The notes under the pieces were generated by a model. The model had not been told where the DNA came from. It made no database searches and worked only from the letters and a program-made list of their open reading frames with translations. From Acidobacteriaceae bacterium (GTDB lineage Bacteria; Acidobacteriota; Terriglobia; Bryobacterales; Bryobacteraceae), in assembly GCA_019233755.1 (NCBI GenBank), contig JAFAMD010000064.1, positions 1-60,016 on the forward strand: 60,016 nt of DNA. Reading direction: 5' to 3'. Shown one piece after another: positions 43,570 to 54,915 of the stretch. The position numbers were made by a program, and so were the translations under genes. Positions within the stretch are counted from its first letter, which is position 1, and every line of letters begins with the position of its first letter.

Positions 43570-46500
43570 CTACGGAGCAAAGTAACTTGAAATGTCAAGG
43601 ATCAGGTGCGTTGGGTCCGAAGCGTACGCATTAACGGAGCCGTTGCCCACGGGCACGATAGCCATATTGGACGTGACCGCGCCGTCTTCCGCGTTCAGTG
43701 TCGAAACCCACGGTTGAGACTGACCGGTTGGCCAGAGGCTCAGGAAGCCGAGCGCACCGGGCGAAACAACCGTACTATTGAGGACAACTGCTTGCGCATT
43801 GGAGGGAACATTACAAGAGCTCTTTGTGATGTTCACAGCAGACGTTCCGGTGACAGGCTCAGGCTGAGGGCCGTTGCGCGTATCGAGAACACGGCAGGGC
43901 GTAAGGGTGAACAGCGATAAGCCGCCGGCTGCTTGCGGCGCGAAGTAGCCGTTGATATCAATGGCTACGTCGGTCTTATCGCTCGAGTAAACCAGAATGT
44001 CTCCGTTCGCACCGGCCGGGACAATCGCGGCGTTAGCTGTTACGGCGCCGGATGCGGCATTCAGGGTCGAAACCAATGGTTGGTTTTGGCCCGCGGGCCA
44101 CGTCGAGAGATAGCCGAGCGAGCCGCGCGGTATCGCGGTGAAGTTAAGCGAGTAGGCCACAGCGCTAGACGGCACGTTGCACGGGCTGGCAGTGACGGCA
44201 AAATCGCGCGTCTGGGCTAGAAGTGGACCACCAGTCTGTCGCGTATCTGCGATGCGACAGGGTATCAGCGGGAAAAACGCTAGGCCCGAACCACCCGGAT
44301 TTCCTGCCGGGACGAAATAACCGTTGATGTCGAGCACTACGTGACTCGCATTGGAAACGTAGACGCTGATGCTTCCATTTGTTCCAGCCGGCACAATCGC
44401 CGCATTTGCCTTCGCGCGGCCATCAGAGTTCAGCGTGGATACCCAGGGCTGCGGCTGCCCGGTGGGCCAGATAGACAGGAACCCGAGTGGGCCGGAAGGC
44501 ACGGCGGTGACGTTAAGCGAGTAGGCAGCCGCGGTTGGGGGAATGCCACACGCGCTCGCCGGAATCGCGAAATCCCGGGAGCTGGCGGCGGCGAGTTCCG
44601 GACCGCCTAAGGGACCGTTGGCGTTTCGCGTATCAGCGATCCGGCACGGCGTAACGGGAACAAACAGAAGGGGGGTGTTCGTTCCGGGCGATGAGCCGCT
44701 GCCGGACAGGGTAACGCTCTGCGGAGAATTTGGCGCGTTGTTGTTCAGCATGAGCCAGTCCACAACCCCTCCCGAAACGGGCGGAGTGAAGGAAACCGTA
44801 ATATTGCACGAGGTCCCGGGCGCCAGCCCACCTATTTCATAATTGATGCACCCATCGGACAGGAAGAACCCGGTATGGTATGCGCCATTCAGGAGGAAGG
44901 CTCGGAAATAAAGGATGCCCGAGCCGCTGTTAGTGACCGTCACGACTTGAGGGCCGGATGTTCCATCGAAGTGAAGGCTGGTGACGTTGAGGGAGAGCTG
45001 AGGTTGTGCAGCAGCAAGAGCAGTACCCGTCAGAGTCACTGTTTGCGGCGATGCGTCCGCCGAATCTGTGATGATGAGCGAGGCAGTTCTGGCTCCCGCG
45101 GCCGTAGGCTGGAAATTTACAGAAATCGTGCAACTGCTTTGAGCGGCAATTGTGTAAGGAGCGCTGAAACCTGAGCAGATGTAAGTGGGATAGCTGAAGT
45201 CTCCGGCATTGGCCCCTTGGAGGGCCAGAGTGAGTGTGACGGGAAGGTTTCCGCTGTTCGTAATGGTGAAGTTGGAAGACCAGAAGGAGCCGACATATCT
45301 TGATCCGAAATCCAGGCTGGGGACCGACAGAGCTGCCTGACCCCAAGGACTGCGAAGCGCTACCTGCTGCTGCGCCCCTGTCTGGCCCAGGTTGTTGTCC
45401 GTCACGGTCAGCGTACTGGCAACGGCGCCACTCTGGGTTGGAGTAAAAGCAACTGAGACCGTGCAACTGTCACCGGCGGTGAGACTATTATGACGGGAGC
45501 AATCGGTTGTAACCGTGTCTTGTATAACGAAGTTCGAGTTCGCCGGCAACTGTGTTCCGGCAATTTGGAGCGTATCTGTTCCGGTATTCTGAACCGTCAG
45601 CGTCAATGGCGTTGACTGGGTCCCGACCGCAGTTTGGCCAAAGAAAAGCGCGGATGCGTTCGTTACGATCTCGTAGCTTCCAACGTACAAATTCCCTGAT
45701 CCATCAAGAGCAAGATACGAACTTGGTAGTGTTACCGAATTTGCGGGATAGCCATCCAGCGGAATATTGCCATATGGGTTGACAAGTGTGGTCGCACTAC
45801 CTGCAACCGTCGAGATAATGCCCGTCGCGGCACTCACCTTTCTGACCACCGCGCCGTCAGAGATATAGATATCTCCCGCCGGATCAAGAGCAACAGCATT
45901 CGGCCCCTGTAGGTTTGCGCTGGTTGCAGGGCTACCGTCTCCCATTCCTGCACCAGTAGCAGCTTGGGATGGAGTCCCGGCGACCGTGCTGATTTTATCC
46001 GTCGAGAGATCGACCTTTCGTACAACATGATAGGAGCTGTCAGCGATGTACAGGTTTGCGGCGGAATCGAGAGCGAGGCCCACCGGGGAACCGAGGGCGG
46101 CGCTCGTGGCGGCCCCGCCGTCGCCGTAGGATGCTCCATTTGACTGCGAACCGGCGACTATGCTGATAGTGCCCGCAGCGGCATCCACTTTGATTACGAG
46201 CGCGGATTCGGGGAAATACGCGGATTCGGAGAGATAGAGGTTCCCCGCCGAGTCGACGGCGAGGCTGGTGATATTGCCGAGATTCGCCGTCGTGGCAGGC
46301 ATTCCCGCTTGAACAGTATTTGTTCCACCGCCCGCGACCGTTGAGATGATGCCGGTTACTCCATCTATCTTTCGGACTACGTTACCGCTCGCGATATAGA
46401 GGTTTCCGGCGCCATCTAACGCGATATCACCGGCTGATTGCAGATTCGCGCTAGTGGCCGGCCCCCCGTCTCCAGTATTTCCTGGGGAATAATTGCGGGT

Positions 46501-47058
46501 GCCCGCATACACGATGTTGCTTTGATCTGCCGGATTGATCCGTTCGATCACGTCCGCTGTGCTGTCCGCCACGAAAATGTATCCCGCAGGATCAACGACC
46601 ACTCCCCTGATATAGTCAAAACCCAGAGAAGGGATGAAACTCTTGAGCAAGCCTGGAGCAAGCGCCACTTGCGGCGTGATACCTACGCCGTGCAGGAAAG
46701 CTTCAAAAAGGAGTGCTCCGGAGCTATCTTTAACAATCACCGCATCCTGCCTCAAACCTGGGCTCTTGGGATTGAATGTTACCGAGAGCGTACAGCCGCT
46801 CTGAGCCGGAGCGCAGCTACCGAGAGAGAAGTCTACTCCATATCTGAGCGAGAACGACGGGTTGGCCCCTATCTGCGCCGTTGTAAGCGGAATTGAGATG
46901 GTTGTCCCGGAACCTCCGACGGAGGTTTGCGTAAAATCAGCGTTCGCAGTAGCGATAACACCTGTGCCCGTTAGGTCAGCCGCCGTGATTGTTTGGGATC
47001 CGCCTGCGATGCTAAAAGACGCAGTCACGGGCCCAATAATGCTTGGCGAGAATGTCAT
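43570..47058 (-). CDS. NHL-repeat/choice-of-anchor secreted protein, 3' part of a frameshifted gene
   Basis: An 1162-residue frame that is the main part of one large gene (43570-48352). It starts mid-domain (CSVSMTFSPS), then has NHL-type beta-propeller repeats (VAGSQSNGASYGDGGAATSA, NLYIADSSYHVVRKVD) to about residue 480. ASH/HYDIN-like Ig domains with SCTVSVAFTPTQSG and SCTISVNFQPTAAG follow to about 780. Three repeats of about 115 residues end the protein, each opening with PCRxxDTR and closing with LDINGYFxP. Such proteins are exported and may bind surfaces or polysaccharides; function unknown. Its ATG is not a real start: the reading continues upstream in a shifted frame. No membrane anchor is seen at the C-terminus. 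Confidence 0.75.
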   Translation of the reverse strand: MTFSPSIIGPVTASFSIAGGSQTITAADLTGTGVIATANADFTQTSVGGSGTTISIPLTTAQIGANPSFSLRYGVDFSLGSCAPAQSGCTLSVTFNPKSPGLRQDAVIVKDSSGALLFEAFLHGVGITPQVALAPGLLKSFIPSLGFDYIRGVVVDPAGYIFVADSTADVIERINPADQSNIVYAGTRNYSPGNTGDGGPATSANLQSAGDIALDGAGNLYIASGNVVRKIDGVTGIISTVAGGGTNTVQAGMPATTANLGNITSLAVDSAGNLYLSESAYFPESALVIKVDAAAGTISIVAGSQSNGASYGDGGAATSAALGSPVGLALDSAANLYIADSSYHVVRKVDLSTDKISTVAGTPSQAATGAGMGDGSPATSANLQGPNAVALDPAGDIYISDGAVVRKVSAATGIISTVAGSATTLVNPYGNIPLDGYPANSVTLPSSYLALDGSGNLYVGSYEIVTNASALFFGQTAVGTQSTPLTLTVQNTGTDTLQIAGTQLPANSNFVIQDTVTTDCSRHNSLTAGDSCTVSVAFTPTQSGAVASTLTVTDNNLGQTGAQQQVALRSPWGQAALSVPSLDFGSRYVGSFWSSNFTITNSGNLPVTLTLALQGANAGDFSYPTYICSGFSAPYTIAAQSSCTISVNFQPTAAGARTASLIITDSADASPQTVTLTGTALAAAQPQLSLNVTSLHFDGTSGPQVVTVTNSGSGILYFRAFLLNGAYHTGFFLSDGCINYEIGGLAPGTSCNITVSFTPPVSGGVVDWLMLNNNAPNSPQSVTLSGSGSSPGTNTPLLFVPVTPCRIADTRNANGPLGGPELAAASSRDFAIPASACGIPPTAAAYSLNVTAVPSGPLGFLSIWPTGQPQPWVSTLNSDGRAKANAAIVPAGTNGSISVYVSNASHVVLDINGYFVPAGNPGGSGLAFFPLIPCRIADTRQTGGPLLAQTRDFAVTASPCNVPSSAVAYSLNFTAIPRGSLGYLSTWPAGQNQPLVSTLNAASGAVTANAAIVPAGANGDILVYSSDKTDVAIDINGYFAPQAAGGLSLFTLTPCRVLDTRNGPQPEPVTGTSAVNITKSSCNVPSNAQAVVLNSTVVSPGALGFLSLWPTGQSQPWVSTLNAEDGAVTSNMAIVPVGNGSVNAYASDPTHLILDISSYFAP
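43573..44675 (-). repeat. Three tandem C-terminal domain repeats in the NHL protein
   Basis: Three consecutive units of about 330-370 bases encode similar domains. Each opens with PCR(I/V)(A/L)DTR, has a middle LGFLS(I/L)WPTGQ(P/S)QPWVSTLN or close variant, then NAAIVPAG, and ends with (D/L)INGYF(V/A)P or ISSYFAP. Approximate limits are 44300-44675, 43940-44280 and 43573-43925. Divergence among the units shows an old duplication. Confidence 0.7.
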
Positions 47059-47762
47059 TGAGACACTGCATGTAGACCCGCTTGCAATCGTGCCCGCGCA
47101 GTTGTTCGTTTGAAATCCACGCGCCGTATCGCTGCATTATCCTCGATGTACACATTCCCAGCCTCATCGAGCGCCACAGCTAGCGGGCGATTCAATTGAG
47201 CGTTGGCAGCAAGGCCTCCATCACCTGAGTACCCGGCAGTACCGGTTCCAGCAAGTGTAATGAGAACTGCGCCGGGCGACGAAAGCTTCTGCACGATATT
47301 GGCGCCGCTGTTAGCGATATAGGGGTTGCCACTCGCATCCGTGGCGAGACCGGCCAAAGTACCTCCCGCGGTGGTTGCGGTGACGACCGTGTTTATGTTG
47401 CCTGATGCATTCACCTGGCGAATTGAGCTTCCTTGATCGACGAAATAGACGTTCCCTGCTGCGTCGGCAGAAATGTAGGTTGGGGCAATGCGGGCAGCCG
47501 TTGCCGCCCCGCCGTCTCCGTTCGGCCCGGCGGTCGGGTAACTGTGGGTTCCAGCAATCGTCCGGATAATGCCTGTCGCGGCGTCGATCTTACGGATGAC
47601 GTTATTGCCGGTATCCGCAATGTAAACATTGCCAACAGCATCCACGGGGCAAGGTTGGGATTCCAGGATAATTGTGCCTGCGTCGCCGGACCGCCGTCTC
47701 CCGAATACCCTCCTGAGCCGGTGCCGGCAACTGTGGTGATCGTTCCCGAGCTTCTGTTCCAC
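47055..47762 (-). pseudogene. NHL-repeat protein, middle part of a frameshifted gene
   Basis: This frame holds propeller repeats that belong between the pieces on either side: VDAVGNVYIADTGNNVIRKI, AAGNVYFVDQGSSIRQVN, PYIANSGANIVQKL and EAGNVYIEDNAAIRRVD. It joins the upstream piece near 47650 at a CCCC run (NPNLA, then VDAVGN) and the downstream piece near 47117, where one extra T would restore RRVDFQTNNCAGT. The residues beyond that point (KRTTARARLQAG) have no domain character. Two single-base shifts could be real decay or sequence error. Confidence 0.6.
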
Positions 47763-48352
47763 AGACCGATCGCCGCACCCTGAGCGAAATAGACGTTTCC
47801 GAATTGGTCAGTGGCGAGAGATGCCGGAGTGCCAAAACCACCGCTGATATTCAGGTTCAGCTGGGCAATTTTCCCTGGCACTATCACAATCTGCGGACCG
47901 GAACCCGTTCCCTGGACAAGCTTCGTTTGCGTGATGCTGCCGGTACCGTCTTTGACAATAAGGATATCCTGGCGCAAGCCGGGCGCAGTGGGACTGAAGG
48001 TAACATTGCAAGCGATTGAATTCTGTGATGGCGTGCAGCCGCTAACGGAAAACTCTACTCCATAAAGTAACGAAACCGAGGGGTTCGCAACTGTTTGGGT
48101 GAGCTGGATGGTCACCCCTGTAGGAGCCGAGCTGCTCCCCACCGATACCAACCCAAAGTCCTGTACGGGCGCGGCTGCCGAAGAGAGCTTCAAAGCAAGA
48201 CCGAGAAACGCCGCGAACAGGCAAGCGGCGTTTTTCGCGACAGGCAGGCAGCCTCTAGACACGAATACGTTGCCAGAAACGTCGCAAAGCGAGGAGACTC
48301 CGAGACGGCTATATAGGGACATGTACTTGGGTAAACCTACGTATAGTATCAA
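47411..48352 (-). pseudogene. NHL-repeat protein, 5' part of a frameshifted gene
   Basis: N-terminal part of the same large gene. A signal-peptide-like segment (AACLFAAFLGLALKLSSAAA) follows a somewhat long N-terminus; ATG 48322 is an alternative to ATG 48352. An ASH-like domain comes next (VSVGSSSAPTGVTIQLTQ, NSIACNVTFSPTAPGLRQD), then the first propeller repeat (LATDQFGNVYFAQGAAI, VAGTGSGGYSGDGGPATQAQ). From about 47650 to 47411 the frame loses all motif character (MLLAMFTLRIPAITSSVR), while the motif continues in another frame, locating the shift. Confidence 0.6.
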
Positions 48353-48383
48353 AAATGCGATGCCATAGCGGCCTAGGAGAGTA

Positions 48384-48872
48384 CTATCGGTTTGGAGCGA
48401 TCTTTGGACCTTCGGGACTCGCGGGAGTTAACGGCAGACCCCACTTTTCGGCTATCTCCGCCTTCCGTCGAATTACTTCATCAAAATCTTCAAACGTGCG
48501 ATCGGCATAGGCGACTGCGAAACTCAAGAGCTTATGTACGAACCGATCTTCGCGTCCCTTTACGGTTTCTAGGAATCGCTGCGGTCCCGACTCGCCGATT
48601 GAGCCTAGCAGGTGCGCTCTCGCCGTGATTTCTCCAAAAATCTGGGCCGCTTTTTGGAAGTGTTGCGGGTCCTGCATGGCCTTTGGATTGAAGCGCGCGT
48701 GTTGGCACCGATCTCTTTGCTCTGCATCGGTTTCTCGCCCATAATTGCGTAGCCCAGATATCGTTTTGGAAATAGTTGAAAGGCCCGAGTATACATAAAG
48801 ACTTGCTGGCCCCGGTCTTTGTGAAACTGCGGCGTTTGCGAATCGAGTGCCGAGTTGAGCGAATCTTTCCAC
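48384..48872 (-). pseudogene. DUF2252 protein, C-terminal part after a frameshift
   Basis: The useful part of this frame begins near 48705: HARFNPKAMQDPQHFQKAA, then IFGEITARAHLLGS and FAVAYADRTFEDFDE. This is the expected C-terminus of the DUF2252 protein whose first part lies in the other frame at 48605-49708. The upstream residues of this frame (ERFAQLGTRFANAAVSQR) are out of register with the family and should be ignored. Confidence 0.6.
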
Positions 48873-49708
48873 TCGATCAACCGAAGTGTGGTCCAGTCTT
48901 CCTGCTTCTTGAACCCTTTTCCAAACAGCAGGGCGTAGCGAGCACGCCCCAGACTGCCGGCGCCGGCGAAGCGGAACGCTATGTCCTGAAGCCTGTATTC
49001 CATCGGCCGCGCTCTTGGTGGCGCGAGTACATGGGCGAGAAAGCCCGGAATCGCCTCTTTGATCTTCTCCTGGACACGGTGGCTCACCGCTGTCATTCGT
49101 TCGTTGAACCGGAAAGCAAACCGCCCGGGTTCCGCTTCCACCGCCAGGGTCTTGATGAATTCAGCTCGCGATTTTTCTCTCGCTTTATGAAGCAGTCTCA
49201 AAACTTCAGTTGCTTCGCTTTTGGCGAATGTTCCGCGGTCCCGGATGCGGACCACTCGACGTAGCGTGTCTATGTAGGACCGCGCCGCCAGTTCTGCTTC
49301 CCGGACGCCAGTTCCGAATGAATGACCATTGTCAAGGGCAGCCAGAAGAATGCTTATCATCAGCCGTCGCAGATCGATCTCGTAGGAGCCTCTTGTTGTC
49401 TCGTCGAAATCATTTATGTCGTAGACGATTTCACCGGTAACCGCGCGGAAGGCTCCGAAATTTTCGGTGTGAAGATCGCCGATAATCGGGCCCTCTGCGT
49501 CCGCGAGCGGCCAATCGCGAAACCAGCCGCTGGTTAAGTCGCGAGCGAAAAGATGAACCGTTGTGCGAAAAAGCGTGAACGGCGAGGTAGATAACTTTTC
49601 CAGCTTGCCGTTGAGCTGTCTGCGGGGGAAATGGCGGTTGTATGCGAGTATCTGATCGACTGCCGAGCGAATCTTCACTTCGAGTTCAACCTGGCCATCA
49701 CCTGTCAA
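48605..49708 (-). CDS. DUF2252 family protein, frameshifted near the 3' end
   Basis: DUF2252 proteins have a kinase/aminoglycoside-phosphotransferase-like fold and unknown function. The core is visible: FARDLTSGWFRDWP, then GDLHTENFGAF with His80 and Asn83 where kinases have the catalytic loop, and VYDINDFDETTRG with Asp100 at the metal position. YRLQDIAFRFAGAGSLGRAR and QVFMYTRAFQLFPKR follow. After KEIGAN (about 48705) the frame drifts into a basic tail without motif, and the true end (HARFNPKAM onward) lies in another frame. A single-base shift at 48700-48710 explains this. The start is TTG 49708. Confidence 0.7.
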   Translation of the reverse strand: MTGDGQVELEVKIRSAVDQILAYNRHFPRRQLNGKLEKLSTSPFTLFRTTVHLFARDLTSGWFRDWPLADAEGPIIGDLHTENFGAFRAVTGEIVYDINDFDETTRGSYEIDLRRLMISILLAALDNGHSFGTGVREAELAARSYIDTLRRVVRIRDRGTFAKSEATEVLRLLHKAREKSRAEFIKTLAVEAEPGRFAFRFNERMTAVSHRVQEKIKEAIPGFLAHVLAPPRARPMEYRLQDIAFRFAGAGSLGRARYALLFGKGFKKQEDWTTLRLIEWKDSLNSALDSQTPQFHKDRGQQVFMYTRAFQLFPKRYLGYAIMGEKPMQSKEIGANTRASIQRPCRTRNTSKKRPRFLEKSRRERTC

Positions 49709-49807
49709 GCGTCAGGTTTCCATCATACGCATGGTGCAGCGGACTGACCAGAGCCGCAAGATGGCGAGTGAGCCCCCAAACGACGTACACTAGTCGGTTT
49801 CACGTCA

Positions 49808-50146
49808 ATGGAGATCAGCCATCACCAGATCATGCCGGAAACGGCTGTAATTACGGTCGCCGGTAGAGTAATGTTGGGCCCCGAGAGCGAACAGATCACA
49901 ACCCTTGTCAGCAATCTACTGGGGGAAGGAACACATGCCATCATCTTCAACATTGCAGGCGTGACTGCGATTGACAGCACCGGGATAGGCCGGTTCATTG
50001 CCAGTTACAACAAGATTGCGGCCGCGGGCGGTGAAATGAGGATTACTGGCGCGACCGGCTACTTGTTCCAAGCGTTCCACGTCTGTCGTCTGGATACGGT
50101 GTTCCGGTTCTACCCAAGCCTGGACGAAGCCTGCAAGTCTCTTTAG
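49808..50146 (+). CDS. STAS-domain anti-sigma factor antagonist
   Basis: A 112-residue SpoIIAA/RsbV-like protein. VTAIDSTGIGRFIASYNKI holds the phosphorylatable Ser57, and IIFNIAGV gives the preceding strand. In partner switching the unphosphorylated form releases a target from an anti-sigma kinase. The neighbouring 50246-51112 protein has an RsbW-like ATPase domain, a natural partner. The gap to it is 99 bases. Confidence 0.9.
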   Translation: MEISHHQIMPETAVITVAGRVMLGPESEQITTLVSNLLGEGTHAIIFNIAGVTAIDSTGIGRFIASYNKIAAAGGEMRITGATGYLFQAFHVCRLDTVFRFYPSLDEACKSL

Positions 50147-50245
50147 CCTTACGCGCGCTCTTGGAGCCGCGGAGAAGCAAAAAGCCAAGGCTCGGTCCGG
50201 GGGCCCCGCGAATTGTGATAACCTCCACGCTAGTTTCGGTGTCGA

Positions 50246-51105
50246 ATGGCGGCCGCGAATACAATCCTCATCGTCGACGACGATCCTGATATCCATAATC
50301 TGCTCGCAGCAGCGCTGCCGCCCGAGAAGTACATGATTAAGGACGCCTACGACGGACTGGAAGCGCTTTCGATCCTTGAAAAAGAACCCTATGATCTGGT
50401 CATTACCGACGTACGGATGCCGGGGCTGGACGGTCTGCAGCTACTTCGAAGGATTCGTGAAGCACGACCGGATGCAAAAGTACTCGTGATGACGGCGCAG
50501 ACTACGCCGGAAACCGTCATCAGTTCTCTTCGCGATCACGCGTTGAGTTATTTCAGCAAACCCTTTTCTCTCGACGCCGTCACCGAAATAGTCGATCGCG
50601 CTTTAGGCGCGCCGGATTTGCCGGGTGACATCGAGGTTCTATCAGCCATACCGGAATGGATTTCGCTGCAACTGCCTTGCAAGCTGGAGATCGCGGACCG
50701 GCTCATTCCCTTTTTGCGGGAGATGGCGACCGATCTGTCCGCCCTTGAACGAGAAGACGTTGGCACTGCTTTTCGAGAGCTTCTCATGAATGCAATCGAG
50801 CATGGGGGGCATTCGGATCCACGCAAGACAATTCGCGTCGATTACGTACGAACCGCCAGGGCCATCGTATACAAGGTATGGGATCCGGGCGAAGGCTTTT
50901 CATTCAACAATATTCCTCACGCCGCGGTTTCCAACCGACCCGATGCTCCATTCGAGCACGTTGAAGCTCGAAACCGGCTGGGCCTTCGCCCGGGTGGATT
51001 CGGTATTCTCTTGAGCCGGCACCTGGCCGACGAGCTGATTTACAACCAGAAGGGAAACGAAGTCTTGTTGATCAAATACATCGAGCCGGTGTCCGGGCAG
51101 CCGGA

Positions 51106-51112
<7 letters not shown>
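50246..51112 (+). CDS. Response regulator receiver–HATPase (RsbW-like) fusion
   Basis: Residues 1-120 are a receiver domain: VDDDPD acidic pocket, phosphoacceptor Asp55 (VITDVRMPG) and Lys105 (YFSKPFS). Residues about 135-285 are a GHKL ATPase: FRELLMNAIEHGG with N-box Asn182, WDPGEGF (Asp213) and GLRPGGFGILLSRHLAD. There is no DHp domain or phospho-His, so this is a serine-kinase-type module rather than a histidine kinase. A switch in which phosphorylation of Asp55 alters kinase activity toward the STAS protein is inferred. The last seven bases overlap the convergent hybrid kinase gene. Confidence 0.9.
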
Positions 51113-53490
<2,378 letters not shown>

Positions 53491-53604
53491 ACTAACGGGT
53501 GGCAGCCTGCTTAGCACCACTGTGCCACAGTATCCAGAAGGTCAACAGAACGCACAAATAGTCTGACAAATTATGGCGCTCAGTTTAGGATTGCCTTTTC
53601 AGCG

Positions 53605-54345
53605 ATGATCATCTTAATGAACAACGGCAATAACTCGACGACCGGTTCGTCCCGCGCCCGCTACCTGGGGCTGATTGGAGGGCTCGGCGTTGGCGCGACG
53701 ATTCACTATTACAGGGAGTTGGTGAAGGCTCACGACGCACGGGGGAGCACGCCCCAACTACTCATCGCACATGCGGACATGCTCCGGGTACTGGAACACG
53801 TTCGAACAGGCGATTCGGCCGGGTTGGCGCGCTACCTGGCCGAAATAGTCGGTCGATTACACGCCGGCGGCGCGCAGTTGGCCGCGATTTCCGCGGTCAC
53901 CCCTCATTTCTGTGTGAGTGAACTGTGCGCGATGTCACCGTTACCCTTGGTCAACCTGTTGGGATCCCTTAGCGAGGAGATCGATGCCAGAGGAATTCGA
54001 CGGGCGGCTTTGTTTGGAACGCGGTTCACCATCGAGACATCTCTGTTTGGTCAGTTGAAAGGCGTGCAACTCGTGATGCCGAGGCCCGACGAAATCACTT
54101 TGATTCACAATACCTATCTCGAGGTGGCACAGAGCGGGGTCGGATCGGACGAACATAAGTCGACTCTGACGGCTCTTGCCCACGAGTTGCGTGAACGCGA
54201 TGGCGTTGATGCCATCATCCTCGCCGGAACGGATCTCGCCCTACTCTTCAACGCGGCCAATACGGATTTCCCGCATGTTGAATGTTCACGTGTGCACATT
54301 AACGCGATTATGAATGCTTTATTTGAAAATACCGACTGCGCGTGA
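53605..54345 (+). CDS. Aspartate/glutamate racemase-family protein lacking both catalytic Cys
   Basis: A 246-residue protein with the family fold signs: YLGLIGGLGVGATIHYYREL (residues 20-39), the ANTPH-like segment ISAVTPHF and a C-terminal IILAGTDLALL. In active cofactor-independent racemases the first motif is CNTxH and the second GCTE. Here residue 97 is Ala and residue 208 is Gly, so both expected Cys are gone. It may have another reaction or a binding role. The gene diverges from the hybrid kinase and precedes the GNAT by 66 bases. Confidence 0.8.
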   Translation: MIILMNNGNNSTTGSSRARYLGLIGGLGVGATIHYYRELVKAHDARGSTPQLLIAHADMLRVLEHVRTGDSAGLARYLAEIVGRLHAGGAQLAAISAVTPHFCVSELCAMSPLPLVNLLGSLSEEIDARGIRRAALFGTRFTIETSLFGQLKGVQLVMPRPDEITLIHNTYLEVAQSGVGSDEHKSTLTALAHELRERDGVDAIILAGTDLALLFNAANTDFPHVECSRVHINAIMNALFENTDCA

Positions 54346-54411
54346 GCGAGCGAAACGAACCTCCGGCAACGGGCCGGCGTCGTTCGGTTTTTCGCGGATA
54401 GTATCGATAAT

Positions 54412-54894
54412 GTGGGTCGTTACGAAGCGGGTCTGCAGATCCATCCGGCAAGTTCGGACGCTGATATCGCTGTTGTGAAGGAACTCTTCACAGAATACTG
54501 GCATACCTTCGGGTTCTCCCTTTCCTTTCAGAACTTCGACTCGGAGTTGGCGACGCTACCGGGAAAATACGCGGCACCAGCGGGAAGACTCGCGCTGGCA
54601 CGCCTCGGTGCGCAACCGGCTGGTTGTGTGGCAATGCGTCCACTTGATACCAATCGATGTGAAGCAAAGCGCTTGTATGTCAGGCCGGAATTTCGCGGCC
54701 GAGGCCTCGGCCGGACTCTTCTGGAGTGGCTGATACGCGAAGCCCGGGAAACAGGGTATACGGAGATGCTGGGCGACACCATGCCGGTCATGAGCCAGGC
54801 GCTAGAAATGTATGAGCGGATCGGCTTCAAACGCACGGAACCCTATGCTGACTTCCCTACGCCTGGAGCTATTTATCTCCGCCTCATACTTTGA
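54412..54894 (+). CDS. GNAT-family N-acetyltransferase
   Basis: A 160-residue GNAT enzyme using acetyl-CoA. Motif A is complete: EAKRLYVRPEFRGRGLGRTL, with the R-G-R-G-L-G pyrophosphate loop. The helix ending EWLIREARETGYTEM and the C-terminal ALEMYERIGFKRTEPYAD (motif B) follow. Substrate unknown. The start GTG 54412 is the first in-frame start; an overlapping ATG at 54410 is out of frame. It ends 21 bases before the glycoside-hydrolase-like gene. Confidence 0.9.
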   Translation: MGRYEAGLQIHPASSDADIAVVKELFTEYWHTFGFSLSFQNFDSELATLPGKYAAPAGRLALARLGAQPAGCVAMRPLDTNRCEAKRLYVRPEFRGRGLGRTLLEWLIREARETGYTEMLGDTMPVMSQALEMYERIGFKRTEPYADFPTPGAIYLRLIL

Positions 54895-54915
54895 AACCGT
54901 CTGTGACAAGGAAAC

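Noticed and set aside
43573..44675. Tandem units that could be taken for a CRISPR or satellite repeat
   Set aside because: The units are about 350 bases, diverged and coding; they are protein domain repeats.
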